A model generated the notes under the pieces. That model made no database searches, was not told where the DNA came from, and was given only the letters and a program-made list of their open reading frames with translations. Below, in pieces: positions 8,280 to 17,825 of a stretch of DNA of 64,000 nucleotides. Each line of letters starts with the position of its first letter. Position 1 is the first letter of the stretch. The position numbers and the translations under genes are program-made. This stretch comes from Acidobacteriota bacterium. GTDB taxonomy: Bacteria; Acidobacteriota; Holophagae; Acanthopleuribacterales; Acanthopleuribacteraceae. Location: positions 110,724-174,723 of the forward strand of contig JAGQSC010000035.1 of NCBI GenBank assembly GCA_020439745.1, written 5' to 3'.

Positions 8280-9883
8280 TTGAACGTGGACTATGGGCCA
8301 TTGCTATGGCCCTGGTCATTTACGGAGGGCAGGCGATGTTTTTTCCTGCCTACCATCCTCCCGATGAGCTGGAACACCTTGCCTTTGCGGAGTCTTATCG
8401 CCAGGGATTACACATCAAACCCAGCGATCGCCGGGTGGCCCGAGAATGGGGTATTGAAACCATTCAACGGCCGCTCTACTACTGGTGTCTTGGGACACTG
8501 CTCCGAATAGGTAAGGCACCCGTGGATCTGAACCCTGACGTGAACATGGGTGCTCGGCATGAATTCCCACACGTGATCACTCCGGGGAACCGTGCTTTGT
8601 GGTTGGGACGTGCTCTCTCCGTGTGCTTGGGTATGTTATTCGCCCTGGGTGCCTGGCATGTTCATCGCACCAGGGCAACAAGAGGTCTTGCAATTGTCTT
8701 AACCTGCGTCTGGGTGTTCGCGCCTCATAGTGTTCAGGTATTTTCGAGTGTCACCAACGAGGGCGCCCTTTGGGTAAGCCTGATTTGGGCGCTTGCCCTT
8801 GGATTGGATCAACGAGACCGTGGACTTACGGCGTCAACCCCATGGCAGTGGGGCGCTCTGATTGTCTTAGGCTGGATGATCAAAATTACGTCTTTGCTAT
8901 TTATCCCAATTTGGGTTTGGTTGATTGCAGGGAACCTGAACCGAGAACGCGCGGCAAGGCGACCCATAACCATATTTCTGGTTTCGTTGGGTCTCGGTTT
9001 TGGTGCGTTCGTCACCATGCAAATCCACCGGTTGGGAGATCTGAGTGGTCAGGGACTCATGCGTCAGATGACGCCGGCCTTTTTTCACGACGCGAGTGTG
9101 CGGGAAATGGTAGGGCCCGTTATTGATGAACTTGTCTCAACCCTGCTGTTGGACTGGGGTCATCACGCCATTCAATGGTCGTGGGGTTCCTTCTTGTTCG
9201 TTGGCTTAACCCTTCTTGGAGTCATCATTGCCGCGAGCCAGAAGCAGTGGAACCATGCGGTGGTTGGGATGACGGGTGTCGTATTGGCGTTCCTTTTCTT
9301 GCTTTGGGTGTCGCTGGAGATGGCCAACGTGCAGACACGCCACGTCTGGCCGTTGTGGTCTTTGAGTTTGTTGGTGTGGCTGGTGATCAAGCCGATCAAG
9401 TTGGCGTTCCGTGTCAGTATTGTGCTACTCGGCTTGATGGTTTGCTCGTGGCTGGTGGGCTGGAACGAGGTCACCCATGCCGATACCAACCATGCCTATC
9501 CGGATTGCTCGTATCAAGTCTTTAGAAATGCTTATGTCAAGGATCCAGTGATCGCCTATGCCTATTTGAAAAGTGGATCCACGCAGTTGATGGATGCTGC
9601 CATAGCCTTTGAACAGAGGAACTATCGGCGGTCCTATCAGTTGGCTTCGGAGATCTTAGACCAATACGGATACGATCGCGCGCGCCTGATCGCTGCAGAA
9701 TCTGCCTTGAACCTGCGCATGTTTCAGGATGTTCGGCTCCTAACCGAGCCAAAGGCACAAACAGATCCGCGGTTTGCCCGCATTTGGGTCGCATTACTTA
9801 TCGCAGAAGGAGATGAAGCCAGCGCTCGAGCCTTTGAGGCACAATGGGTCTCCAGAAGTAACAAAGCGGCTGTGAGGCAATAG
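8276..9883 (+). CDS. Polytopic membrane protein, DUF2142/GT-C-like
   Basis: 535 residues. About ten hydrophobic segments run to residue 400. YHPPDELEHLAFAESYRQG near the N-terminus, followed by QRPLYYW, matches the PDE..H...PPLYY layout of DUF2142 and related GT-C membrane glycosyltransferases, where the Asp in the first periplasmic loop is catalytic. The last 110 residues are soluble and helical, resembling TPR. The GTG start overlaps the upstream stop in a GTGA arrangement, implying coupling. A role in transferring sugars from lipid carriers is inferred from fold only. Confidence 0.68.
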   Translation: MIERGLWAIAMALVIYGGQAMFFPAYHPPDELEHLAFAESYRQGLHIKPSDRRVAREWGIETIQRPLYYWCLGTLLRIGKAPVDLNPDVNMGARHEFPHVITPGNRALWLGRALSVCLGMLFALGAWHVHRTRATRGLAIVLTCVWVFAPHSVQVFSSVTNEGALWVSLIWALALGLDQRDRGLTASTPWQWGALIVLGWMIKITSLLFIPIWVWLIAGNLNRERAARRPITIFLVSLGLGFGAFVTMQIHRLGDLSGQGLMRQMTPAFFHDASVREMVGPVIDELVSTLLLDWGHHAIQWSWGSFLFVGLTLLGVIIAASQKQWNHAVVGMTGVVLAFLFLLWVSLEMANVQTRHVWPLWSLSLLVWLVIKPIKLAFRVSIVLLGLMVCSWLVGWNEVTHADTNHAYPDCSYQVFRNAYVKDPVIAYAYLKSGSTQLMDAAIAFEQRNYRRSYQLASEILDQYGYDRARLIAAESALNLRMFQDVRLLTEPKAQTDPRFARIWVALLIAEGDEASARAFEAQWVSRSNKAAVRQ

Positions 9884-9997
9884 CGGACGCTACGCACAGA
9901 TCATGGAGGTCACGTAAGCTAGGTGTTCCCGTGTCAACTGCGCGGCGTAAAGTTGTATTGCTGACTCGTTTGCCGGACTTTCAGATCAAGACATGGT

Positions 9998-12628
9998 TTA
10001 GGGTTCCATAACCACACGAAAACCACAGTAGGAGAGGGGGGCCTGAATCCCATGCTTGCTTTCACTCGCAGCCAGAATGGCACAGCCACCCATCGCTTTT
10101 GTGGCTGAACCATCGGTCACCCACTCGGCAAGGTTTCCGTCCAGATCGAAGGCGCCATCGGCATTGGGCTTGAATTGACCGACTGGCTTGATCAGTGAGA
10201 CGCCCTGGGGCTGTTTGGCCAAGTGGTCCTGTAAGCTTCTCGCGTCTTCCGGATTCAATGCATAACCAGCCCAATAGTCCAAGATATTACCTCCCGGCTC
10301 TTGATAGGCCTGAACTTCATCATGCTTCGGCAAACGGTAATGCTGGCTCGTCAATTCGCTAAGCCAGGCGCAATAGGCCGTGGCCTCGGCTGCCGTGATG
10401 TCGTTGGCCGGCATGTTTTCCTCGCCGGCTGGGCAGCTGTAGTCGGAGTCGAAGGCCGCAAATTGACGTTTGGTGATTTCGAACCTTCCAATTTGGACGC
10501 GGTCGTGTGTCACCGTTTCAGGGATCAACAGCCCCTTCTCAAGTTTTCCGTAAGCACCATTAACCTGTTCGAACGACTGACTCTTTACGATGAGGTCTAA
10601 TGGCGTGTTTTCTTTGATGGGCGGCGACCTGTCTGGCCCGGTTTTGAAGAGGTAGGTGTCGAACCAAGCCAGTTCTTCTTCCACTTTTCGTTTACGGTGA
10701 CCATTCTGTTGAAGGCCGTGAGGTTCTCCTGGAAACAGCACAAAACGAACGGGTGTTTTGCTGGTTTGTTGTAGCCCGCGGAAATGGAGCCAGCCCTGTT
10801 GCGTGGGTACCGCAGTGTCTTGGTCCCCATGAAAGATAAGTGTGGGTGTCGTGACCTCATTCAAGCGGTAAAAAGGCGATTTTAGGCGGTAATTATCAGG
10901 GCTATCGATGGGTGTGCCGCCAAAGTAGTAGTTATCAAAGGAAGCACCAAAGGCGCAATTTCCCCAATCAGATGCCCAGTCTACATCGCCAGCACCGGCC
11001 GAAGCCGCGAGATAGCGCTGACTGTGCACCGTGATGGCAGTGGTGAGAATGGCACCATTACTCCAGCCCATGACTCCCAGGTGGCCTTCGTCTACTAAGC
11101 CTTTAGAAATCAGCCAATCCACGCCTGCCTCGATATCTGGCACCTCCCAATCATAATAGGAGCCGTGGGCAATGGAACTGGCGAAAGCAAGCCCGTAACC
11201 GGAGCTTCCATGGTAGTTAGGTTTCAGGATGAAAGCGCCGCGCTGGGTGTAGAGTTGATGAGGGTATGCCCAGCGATCGCTCCAAGCGTCCAGATCCAAG
11301 CTGGCAGGACCGCCATGAATCATAACCACTAAAGGGTAACGTTTTCCCAACTCGTAACCTGCAGGGTAATAGAGCATGCCTTCTATCCATTCATCCTTGT
11401 GTCCTTGCCACCGCACAACTTCTGTTTGAGCAGCTTGTTTGTCATTGAATGATGGATTCAGATCGGTAATGCTTCGTGCATCGTACAGTTTCGACTTCTT
11501 CAGTGAAGCGGTGTACCACTGTGTGGGAAGGCTCGCCGATGAATGGGCATAGATCACATTCAACCCACTTGGTGCCACGATTGCGGCTTGGATCTGTCCC
11601 TGATGGGGTGTCTCGATCATCTTTCTTAAGAGAGGACCTTTTTTGTCGAAATCGTAGCGTGCCAATTTTGGATGTACGCCATCAGCCAGTAGCGTGATGA
11701 AGCCTTGGTCCGTGAAACTAGGGCTACGGAATAGTCCGCGGTCCCAATCGATGGAAACCGGCATCTCGATTCCTGTGGCTAAGTCCACTTCATAGAGCTC
11801 GGAAACGGTCGCGAAAAAGTATCTGGAATCATCACTGCGTTCCACCTGAACAAAGAGGCGTTTACCGTTGGGGGTGAAGAAGTATGAAAATGGCAGGATC
11901 TTGTCCCGCCTTTCGAAAAGCACCACGGGATCCTGCCCCTGTCGATGCAGCATGATTTGGGGTGGTTTCGCCTGGTCGTACTCAAAACTGGCACTTTGTT
12001 CGTGAACGGTGACCATGGTGGCGCCGTCGTTCGATGCTGCAAAAGATTCAATGCGGTCCGTATTGCTCGTAATCCGGGCGATCTTCTTCGTTTCCGTGTC
12101 CAAGGTATAGATTCGAACAGGAGCTTCATGAGTCAAATCATCGATGGCTTTGCCTTGATCTTTGTTTTCTTTTTGCTGGGTCTCATGGAACCCAATGTCT
12201 TCTTGCTTTAACAAAAAGACTCTGCTGGGTCCCGTCCATTGGTAATTTTGAATGGCGCGTTTTTCCGTGGTTAAAGGCCAGGGTTCGCCACCTTGCAAGG
12301 GCAGGATCCAAAGCTGGGGTCCGTTTGGTTCGCCCGATTGTTCGCGAGCTGATAAGAACGCGATTTGACGATCGTCAAGGGACCATGACGGGGCGGTACA
12401 GCTGATCTCGCCCCGTGTCAGTTGATGGGTCTGTCCGCTAGCTAAATCCACAACGAATAGGTGATCCACAAACGCATTCTTCTCTGAGTCAAACGCACTT
12501 TTTACATAGACAGCTCTGGTCTCGTCGTGCGAGATCGCAAAACTTGATGCAGATTCTGCCTGAATCATGTCGTTTACGGTCCACAGGCTGCCTTCACCTG
12601 AAAGAAACCACATGCATAGAACAATCAT
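9998..12628 (-). CDS. S9 peptidase fused to an FGE/SUMF1-like domain
   Basis: 876 residues. A short signal-like N-terminus is followed by a beta-propeller with WD40/PD40-like blades (about 30-390), for example APSWSLDDRQIAFLSA, and an alpha/beta hydrolase domain of the prolyl-oligopeptidase type (about 400-665). The triad is visible: S523 in GWSNGA, D604 in HGDQDTAVP and H637 in GEPHGLQ. A further domain from about 710 to the end has sulfatase-modifying-factor features: IGRFEITKRQF, ANDITAAEATAYCAWLSELTSQHYRLPKHDE, DLDGNLAEWVTDG and YCGFRVV. In other proteins that fold includes formylglycine-generating enzymes and lectin-like modules. The ATG has AGGAG upstream. Peptidase activity is likely; the added domain may bind ligand rather than catalyse. 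Confidence 0.88.
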   Translation of the reverse strand: MIVLCMWFLSGEGSLWTVNDMIQAESASSFAISHDETRAVYVKSAFDSEKNAFVDHLFVVDLASGQTHQLTRGEISCTAPSWSLDDRQIAFLSAREQSGEPNGPQLWILPLQGGEPWPLTTEKRAIQNYQWTGPSRVFLLKQEDIGFHETQQKENKDQGKAIDDLTHEAPVRIYTLDTETKKIARITSNTDRIESFAASNDGATMVTVHEQSASFEYDQAKPPQIMLHRQGQDPVVLFERRDKILPFSYFFTPNGKRLFVQVERSDDSRYFFATVSELYEVDLATGIEMPVSIDWDRGLFRSPSFTDQGFITLLADGVHPKLARYDFDKKGPLLRKMIETPHQGQIQAAIVAPSGLNVIYAHSSASLPTQWYTASLKKSKLYDARSITDLNPSFNDKQAAQTEVVRWQGHKDEWIEGMLYYPAGYELGKRYPLVVMIHGGPASLDLDAWSDRWAYPHQLYTQRGAFILKPNYHGSSGYGLAFASSIAHGSYYDWEVPDIEAGVDWLISKGLVDEGHLGVMGWSNGAILTTAITVHSQRYLAASAGAGDVDWASDWGNCAFGASFDNYYFGGTPIDSPDNYRLKSPFYRLNEVTTPTLIFHGDQDTAVPTQQGWLHFRGLQQTSKTPVRFVLFPGEPHGLQQNGHRKRKVEEELAWFDTYLFKTGPDRSPPIKENTPLDLIVKSQSFEQVNGAYGKLEKGLLIPETVTHDRVQIGRFEITKRQFAAFDSDYSCPAGEENMPANDITAAEATAYCAWLSELTSQHYRLPKHDEVQAYQEPGGNILDYWAGYALNPEDARSLQDHLAKQPQGVSLIKPVGQFKPNADGAFDLDGNLAEWVTDGSATKAMGGCAILAASESKHGIQAPLSYCGFRVVMEP

Positions 12629-12676
12629 TGATTCAACTCCTAGATCAAGGGCTCATTCTAGTATGAGATGTTTCAA

Positions 12677-13912
12677 TCACCATAGGTTTTGGGTGATGAA
12701 CACTTTCTGATCCTGGCCGATGGCAATCCCCACGCCCTGTCTTGAGTATTGTGCGCCTAGTAAGTTGCGACGATGGCCTGGACTCTCAATCCAACCTTGA
12801 ACAGCTGCTTCGGCTAGTTCTTGTTCTTGCAGCCATACATGCTCTACGTGTTTCACGCCTTTTTGTACATAGTACGAAGAGCTCTTGAATAGGTGGCCCT
12901 GGTAAATGTTCTCGCCTAAGCCAATTTTTGTTTGGCCATCCAGAGTCTTGCCAATGATCTCGTAACCTGCCGATTCCGCCCGGCGAGTGGGATCTTCTCC
13001 GCGCGGATTGACGTGGTCGATGAAGGCGTGATCGGCCATGTCCTTACTGTGCAAGGCAGCAATCTGTGCGAGTCGATCGTCGTAGTCGAGGGAGGTGAGA
13101 CCCAGTTTGGCGCGAAACAGATTCACTTTTTCATGGACGAGCAAAGCGACGCGGTTTGTATTGATGAGCGGTTGTTGGTGTGCGTTGTCAACAATGGTCT
13201 CAAATTGCTCGTCGATGGCCTTTTCAATATCTGGGTATGTCTTCCGAACGACTGCGCTGTCCAAGAGTATCCGATGAAATCCCGCTTTTACCAGGGCCTG
13301 CAGGGCAGTTCTGTTGTTGTGATTGGCAATAAATAGGTCGGCACCTGCCGCGATCAGCGGTTCAAGTGCGTCGCTTTCTCCTTCTGCTGCGGCAATATGA
13401 AGAGGCGTGCGTCCTTCATGGTCTTGTGCGTTGACCCGAGCACCAGCTTGAATAAGTGTCTTGATCGTTGGCACGTCTCCCGAATAAACGGCGTGATGCA
13501 GAGGTGTCGCGCCACGTTTGTCAATCGACTGAATTTGACTGCCTCGGTCGAGTAACAATTTGGTCAGCTTTGCGTTCCCGGCGCGTGCGGTCCAAAAGAT
13601 GGGAGTTTTGTGGTCTGTACCGGAGATATTGGGGTCGGCGCCCCGTTGGAGAAGGGTGCGGGTGAGATCGGGCAGATCTGAATAGACCGCCCAGTGCAAA
13701 GCCGTATCGCCGAAACGATTTTTAGCGTTGGGGTTGATGGTGCCCTCCAAGAAGACATGCACTTGATCTTTGTCACCCCGCATGATGGCCAATACAAACG
13801 CTTCGTCGCTATAGGGCATCAATTTCTTGACCGCTGCTTCCATTTCGGGTGCCGGACTGGTGTTGCAAGTGACCAGCAACAGACCAATCCATAGAAAGCG
13901 CGGTTTCTTCAA
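12677..13912 (-). CDS. Ankyrin repeats fused to a CAP/SCP domain, exported
   Basis: About 411 residues. A basic-hydrophobic N-terminus (KKPRFLWIGLLLVTC) reads as a signal peptide, possibly lipoprotein type although Thr before the Cys is unusual. Five or six ankyrin repeats follow (about 35-230), such as GDTALHWAVYSDLPDLTRTLLQRGADPN. The C-terminal 150 residues form a CAP (SCP/PR-1) domain: ALHSKDMADHAFIDHVNPRG, GENIYQG, and AVQGWIESPGHRRNLL, which retain the family's His/Glu/His cavity residues. I chose TTG 13912 because AAGGAG is 8 bp upstream; an in-frame GTG at 13936 precedes that SD. CAP domains bind lipids or act outside the cell; the function of this fusion is not known. Confidence 0.85.
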   Translation of the reverse strand: MKKPRFLWIGLLLVTCNTSPAPEMEAAVKKLMPYSDEAFVLAIMRGDKDQVHVFLEGTINPNAKNRFGDTALHWAVYSDLPDLTRTLLQRGADPNISGTDHKTPIFWTARAGNAKLTKLLLDRGSQIQSIDKRGATPLHHAVYSGDVPTIKTLIQAGARVNAQDHEGRTPLHIAAAEGESDALEPLIAAGADLFIANHNNRTALQALVKAGFHRILLDSAVVRKTYPDIEKAIDEQFETIVDNAHQQPLINTNRVALLVHEKVNLFRAKLGLTSLDYDDRLAQIAALHSKDMADHAFIDHVNPRGEDPTRRAESAGYEIIGKTLDGQTKIGLGENIYQGHLFKSSSYYVQKGVKHVEHVWLQEQELAEAAVQGWIESPGHRRNLLGAQYSRQGVGIAIGQDQKVFITQNLW

Positions 13913-14359
13913 GATAGGTTCTCCTTTTTTCTCCACTTATCTCATTTCGCATTGTCGATTGAGATGTTTCGGATTGTTTGAACGTTTTCCACGGTTTGCG
14001 CAACTATCTGTCGTCTTCTCCTAAAAACGCCCGCCCTTTATGTCTCAATACTCTCATCCAATCAAAGATCCTAAGTGGTTTAAATTAAAAGAATTGTATT
14101 TGCCAGTCGATTTGCTCAACGAAGGGCGCGATGGGTAATCTCAGATCCATCAGTTAAGGAATCGAAATGAACATTTTTTGTTAACGCCATTCAGGTTCAG
14201 GATCATTGAGTGTTTTCGGTCCGGTCCCTGAGGGTGGTTAATCACTGTTCAATATGAATGCCATGACGCACGCACCCTCAAGGCGTTCAGGCAAGAATTG
14301 AAACGTGCCTTGATGATTCATGTCGTTCGGTAAAGTGCGACTTTTTGTTGCCGGCTGAC
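13913..14359. other. Gene-free region between divergent genes
   Basis: No credible gene. It contains weak paired segments: TGAGGGTG at 14229-14236 with CACCCTCA at 14273-14280, and CAAGGC at 14279-14284 with GCCTTG at 14307-14312. These lie upstream of the promoter at 14360, so they would not be in that leader. They could be operator structure or belong to a small RNA; I have no further support. Confidence 0.5.
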
Positions 14360-14388
14360 TTGTCCTCATCGAATTTGGAACTTATTGT
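14360..14388 (+). promoter_or_regulatory. Promoter of the secreted PKD-repeat protein
   Basis: TTGTCC and TATTGT are separated by 17 bp, placing the predicted start of transcription near 14395, about 20 bp before the ATG. Each hexamer matches four or five consensus bases. Confidence 0.45.
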
Positions 14389-14414
14389 GAAGATAAACCA
14401 AAGTGGAGAGTCCT

Positions 14415-17222
14415 ATGCGCAGATCGTTGTGGGTGTCGTGGTTGGCAGTATTTTCATTCAGCCAGTCTGAACCACCTGATACTGAGATTATCCAACCTAA
14501 AGGCGAGTTGCATATCGTCAAGGGACAGTCGTTCCACTTTATGGGCAATGGAATTGGGCCTGAAGGCCTCAGTTATGCTTGGGAGTTCTGTGCGGATTTC
14601 GATGCCTGTCTGATGACTGGCCAGGAAGTGGACTTTTCTTTCGAAGAAGCGGGTATCTATGAAGTTATTTGCTATGCATCCAATCAAGGACTGGAGGATC
14701 CAACCCCTGCTCGTGTAACCGTGCATGTTTATGATCAGAACGTGATGCCACGGATCAATATTCAAGAGCCACCCTTACGTGATTCAGTGGCTTATGTGGG
14801 TGATACCGTCTATTTTCGCTGCGAAGCGACAGATGAAGACGACAACAGCCCATCGGTCTTTTGGACGTTTGCCCATGATCCGAATTTCCGTGTGGACGGG
14901 CTCGAAATGAACTATCAGATACCTGCGGCGGGCACCTATGTAATTAGTTCGGTTGTGACCGACGATTCCGGTCAACAATCCCGTGATTACCGCATTGTGC
15001 GTGCCTATTCCCGCCAGGATGGCGTACCCCCGCTGCCCAGGATCACTTTTCCTGCGGACGGAGCGGCAATTATGTCGGGCGAAAGCATCTCTCTAGACGG
15101 CGAGGTGATCGATCCAGACTCTAGTGACGCCACGGTTTCGTGGCTGATCAGCGATGGGCGCCGGTTTGACGGCACGTCAGTGCCATCCATCTCCTTCTCT
15201 CGACCGGGTCGATATACCATCTCCATGATAGCCTCGGACAGTCGCGGGAGTCGGACCACATCGGTGAAGTTGTATGTGGTTTCGTCTCTGGATTCAGATA
15301 CGATTCAGATTGCTCAGCCTGCAACAGACTTGAGACTGCAACCCGGAGATCCTCTCTTTTTGGAAGGTACCTCTGACAACAGCAGTATTTACGACAAATT
15401 CTTCCGTTGGGAATTGGTTCAAACCGATGGACCTGGGCACCATCGACTGCATCTCTCCACACCGGGAAATGTTTATCTTGAAGAGGGGGAGTGGGACATC
15501 ACGCTGTTCGCCACTCATCCCGCGTTTGAAAACCAACTGTATCAATCCGAACCACGTCACGTGGTGGTCAAACCAACCACCGATAGTGAATTCAGGAACA
15601 ACAACACACTGCAAACGGCGGCAACCATCGTGCCGGGTAACTATCGCAACCAAATGATTGCGGCCGATGAGTACTTTGCCTTCAGCGTCAATGCCGGTCA
15701 AACGATCATCCTTGAAGTCAATACGCCACAGGCTAAGACCATGGCTTTGGAAATCGGATTGTTGGATGCGCAAGGTAACGAGATCGAAATCATCAAGACT
15801 ACCGACAAGAGCAGCATCAGGCACACATCTGATCGAACGGGCGTATTTAAGATGCGCGCCCGAGAAACCTCTGATTCGGGTTACCCAAAACGCCCTTTAG
15901 ACTTTGGCTTTGGGCTCACGGTGTTGAACCCAGCATTGTATTTTCCAGACGTGCATTGGAGTGACCACATGGGCTCGCGCCTTGTCATCGTGAACCCCTT
16001 TGAGGAGTCGATCAGTATGGAGTTGGTGGGCTACAACACGGCAGGTAGCCAAATTGGCAGCGTTAGCCTAGACCTAGTGGCCAAGGGCCGACTGTCAGCC
16101 TATGTGGACGAGATATTTGGTTCTGCGGCACCTTTGGTGTCATGGCTGCGTGTGGATGCGACCAAAGCGGTTGGCGGTATCTGTATTTCGGAAACCAGAG
16201 ACGGTCTAGAGGCTTACGCCGTCTCAGGTAGCACGGCACTATCGCGGGATTTGTATATTCCGCATGTCGCTCAAGCAACGACTCAATGGTATACGAGGGG
16301 CGTGGTAGCCAACGGTTATACGGAACCTACCAGTTCGGTTTTGATGTCTGAAGCACCACCCAAGATGCTCGACTTCTCCCAACCCCACTCCAAGATCGAC
16401 TTTGATTTTGTCGAACTGTTTGGTGGCTCACTTCCGGCGGGGGTTGCTTGGGGTACCTTTGTGGAGAGTGCCCGTGAAATGAAGCTTGCTGCCGTGGAGG
16501 TTTTTGGAAAAAAGGACGGTTCCCGCCAGGTGGCTGGCCTTACCCTATCGGATGCGCGACAAGACAACCCCAACTTCTTCTTTATCAAGCAGAACCTGTA
16601 CTTTACGCACATCGCGCGCGATACGGCCCAGTTCTGGACGGGGATTGCGCTTGTTAATGTGGGCATGGCCCGACGTTCCTATATCGTCTATGCCTACGAC
16701 TCTGCAGGTAAGGTTGTGGGTCAACAGGTTCGCTCGGTCGATACGGGCCAAAAAATTGTCCAGTTGGCAGCTGATTTTTTGGACGGTGTGGCCGATGTGA
16801 CGTCCGTCGATTGGGTCATGATCGAAGCTGATGAAGGTCTGGTAGGTTATGAGTTGTTTGGGACGCTCGATAACAAACGTCTGGCAGGTATGGAAGCGGG
16901 CACGGGTCTCAAAGAATCGATCTGCATGCCGTTCATTGACCAGAGCCTGGGGTACTGGTATGGCATTTCGATCGTAAACGTAGGAACCTCAAATGCCGAT
17001 GTCACGTTTACGCTTTATGATGCTGGAGGCAATGTGTTGAACACGAAATCTCAACGATTGAGCCCGAAGCAAAAATATGTGAATTTGCTGGCTACGATCT
17101 TTGGTACGTTACCCAGCAATGCCGCCTGGGTTGAGTGCAGCAGTTCTGGGGGGCGTCTGACGGGGTTCCAGTTGTTCGGTGATCCTACGTTTGAACGGAT
17201 GGCAGCCATATTGGCTTTGTAG
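14415..17222 (+). CDS. Secreted PKD/Ig-like protein with four C-terminal beta modules
   Basis: 935 residues. MRRSLWVSWLAVFSFSQS is a signal peptide. Three or four PKD/Ig-like domains occupy about 20-300, each with the pattern of strands ending in SYAWEF, VFWTFAHD or VSWLISDG. A region near 400-500 resembles the pre-peptidase C-terminal type fold (EYFAFSVNAGQTIILEVNT). From about 507 to the end are four related modules of roughly 100-115 residues starting LYFPDV, LYIPHV, LYFTHI and MPFIDQ. Each ends with an aromatic-rich LxGxELFG-like strand. The start is ATG 14415 with GGAGAG just upstream. No anchor or catalytic motif is visible; an adhesive or surface role is inferred. Confidence 0.82.
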   Translation: MRRSLWVSWLAVFSFSQSEPPDTEIIQPKGELHIVKGQSFHFMGNGIGPEGLSYAWEFCADFDACLMTGQEVDFSFEEAGIYEVICYASNQGLEDPTPARVTVHVYDQNVMPRINIQEPPLRDSVAYVGDTVYFRCEATDEDDNSPSVFWTFAHDPNFRVDGLEMNYQIPAAGTYVISSVVTDDSGQQSRDYRIVRAYSRQDGVPPLPRITFPADGAAIMSGESISLDGEVIDPDSSDATVSWLISDGRRFDGTSVPSISFSRPGRYTISMIASDSRGSRTTSVKLYVVSSLDSDTIQIAQPATDLRLQPGDPLFLEGTSDNSSIYDKFFRWELVQTDGPGHHRLHLSTPGNVYLEEGEWDITLFATHPAFENQLYQSEPRHVVVKPTTDSEFRNNNTLQTAATIVPGNYRNQMIAADEYFAFSVNAGQTIILEVNTPQAKTMALEIGLLDAQGNEIEIIKTTDKSSIRHTSDRTGVFKMRARETSDSGYPKRPLDFGFGLTVLNPALYFPDVHWSDHMGSRLVIVNPFEESISMELVGYNTAGSQIGSVSLDLVAKGRLSAYVDEIFGSAAPLVSWLRVDATKAVGGICISETRDGLEAYAVSGSTALSRDLYIPHVAQATTQWYTRGVVANGYTEPTSSVLMSEAPPKMLDFSQPHSKIDFDFVELFGGSLPAGVAWGTFVESAREMKLAAVEVFGKKDGSRQVAGLTLSDARQDNPNFFFIKQNLYFTHIARDTAQFWTGIALVNVGMARRSYIVYAYDSAGKVVGQQVRSVDTGQKIVQLAADFLDGVADVTSVDWVMIEADEGLVGYELFGTLDNKRLAGMEAGTGLKESICMPFIDQSLGYWYGISIVNVGTSNADVTFTLYDAGGNVLNTKSQRLSPKQKYVNLLATIFGTLPSNAAWVECSSSGGRLTGFQLFGDPTFERMAAILAL

Positions 17223-17225
17223 TGA

Positions 17226-17825
17226 TCATTGATGTGACCAGTCGTCCTCGTCACTTGATCCAGGCGACAAACCAAGTACTTCGCCTTCTAGTTGGCATCC
17301 CAACCCTAAGACTGTCCTGTTGGCGTAGGCAAAATAAGAGACGACCTGATTGATCTCCAAAATCTCTCCATCATCCCAACCCTGCTCACGCATGCCAATG
17401 ACCAGGGTCTCGGAGATGTCACTTGGATGCAGTGTAAGCTCAATAGCATAAGCCAATGCGGTTCGTTGTTTGGGGTCCCAACGGTTGAAATCACGATTGA
17501 GAAGATCAGTTTTGATACGCTCTGATTCAGAGGTGTTGCCAATGAGCCTTGCCATGCCCTCTGCATGATGTTCGACACAGTATGTGCAACCGTTGAGGGC
17601 ACTCACCAGTACGCCCAGCGCTTCAAGGAACCACTTGTCCACCTGATTGGCGGTGTGATGTAGGACTTGCTTGTACAAACCGAGGTGTCCACTGAGTGTG
17701 TGAGGTCTCAGTGAGTGGGCTTGGAGGATATTGTCCAACTCGCCATTGGGACCCTTGGTCTGTTCGTACAGAGCACGCAATCTGCCTTGTGCTTGGTTCG
17801 GAGGAACCGTCTTAATCCAGGTCAT
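17226..17825 (-). CDS. AhpD-like/carboxymuconolactone decarboxylase family peroxidase-related protein
   Basis: 199 residues, all helical, of the AhpD/CMD superfamily in its uncharacterised peroxidase-related branch. The redox pair is intact in [13 protein letters not shown], where CxxC plus a downstream His form the AhpD-type active site. Members reduce peroxides or peroxiredoxin partners. The ATG overlaps the stop of the upstream thioredoxin-like gene by 4 bp, so the two are probably co-translated, which fits a shared thiol-redox role. It converges with the PKD protein gene with only 3 bp between stops. Confidence 0.88.
   Translation of the reverse strand: MTWIKTVPPNQAQGRLRALYEQTKGPNGELDNILQAHSLRPHTLSGHLGLYKQVLHHTANQVDKWFLEALGVLVSALNGCTYCVEHHAEGMARLIGNTSESERIKTDLLNRDFNRWDPKQRTALAYAIELTLHPSDISETLVIGMREQGWDDGEILEINQVVSYFAYANRTVLGLGCQLEGEVLGLSPGSSDEDDWSHQ

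Noticed and set aside
14256..14303. A 15-codon ORF before the secreted PKD protein
   Set aside because: No SD, and it lies upstream of the likely promoter at 14360.
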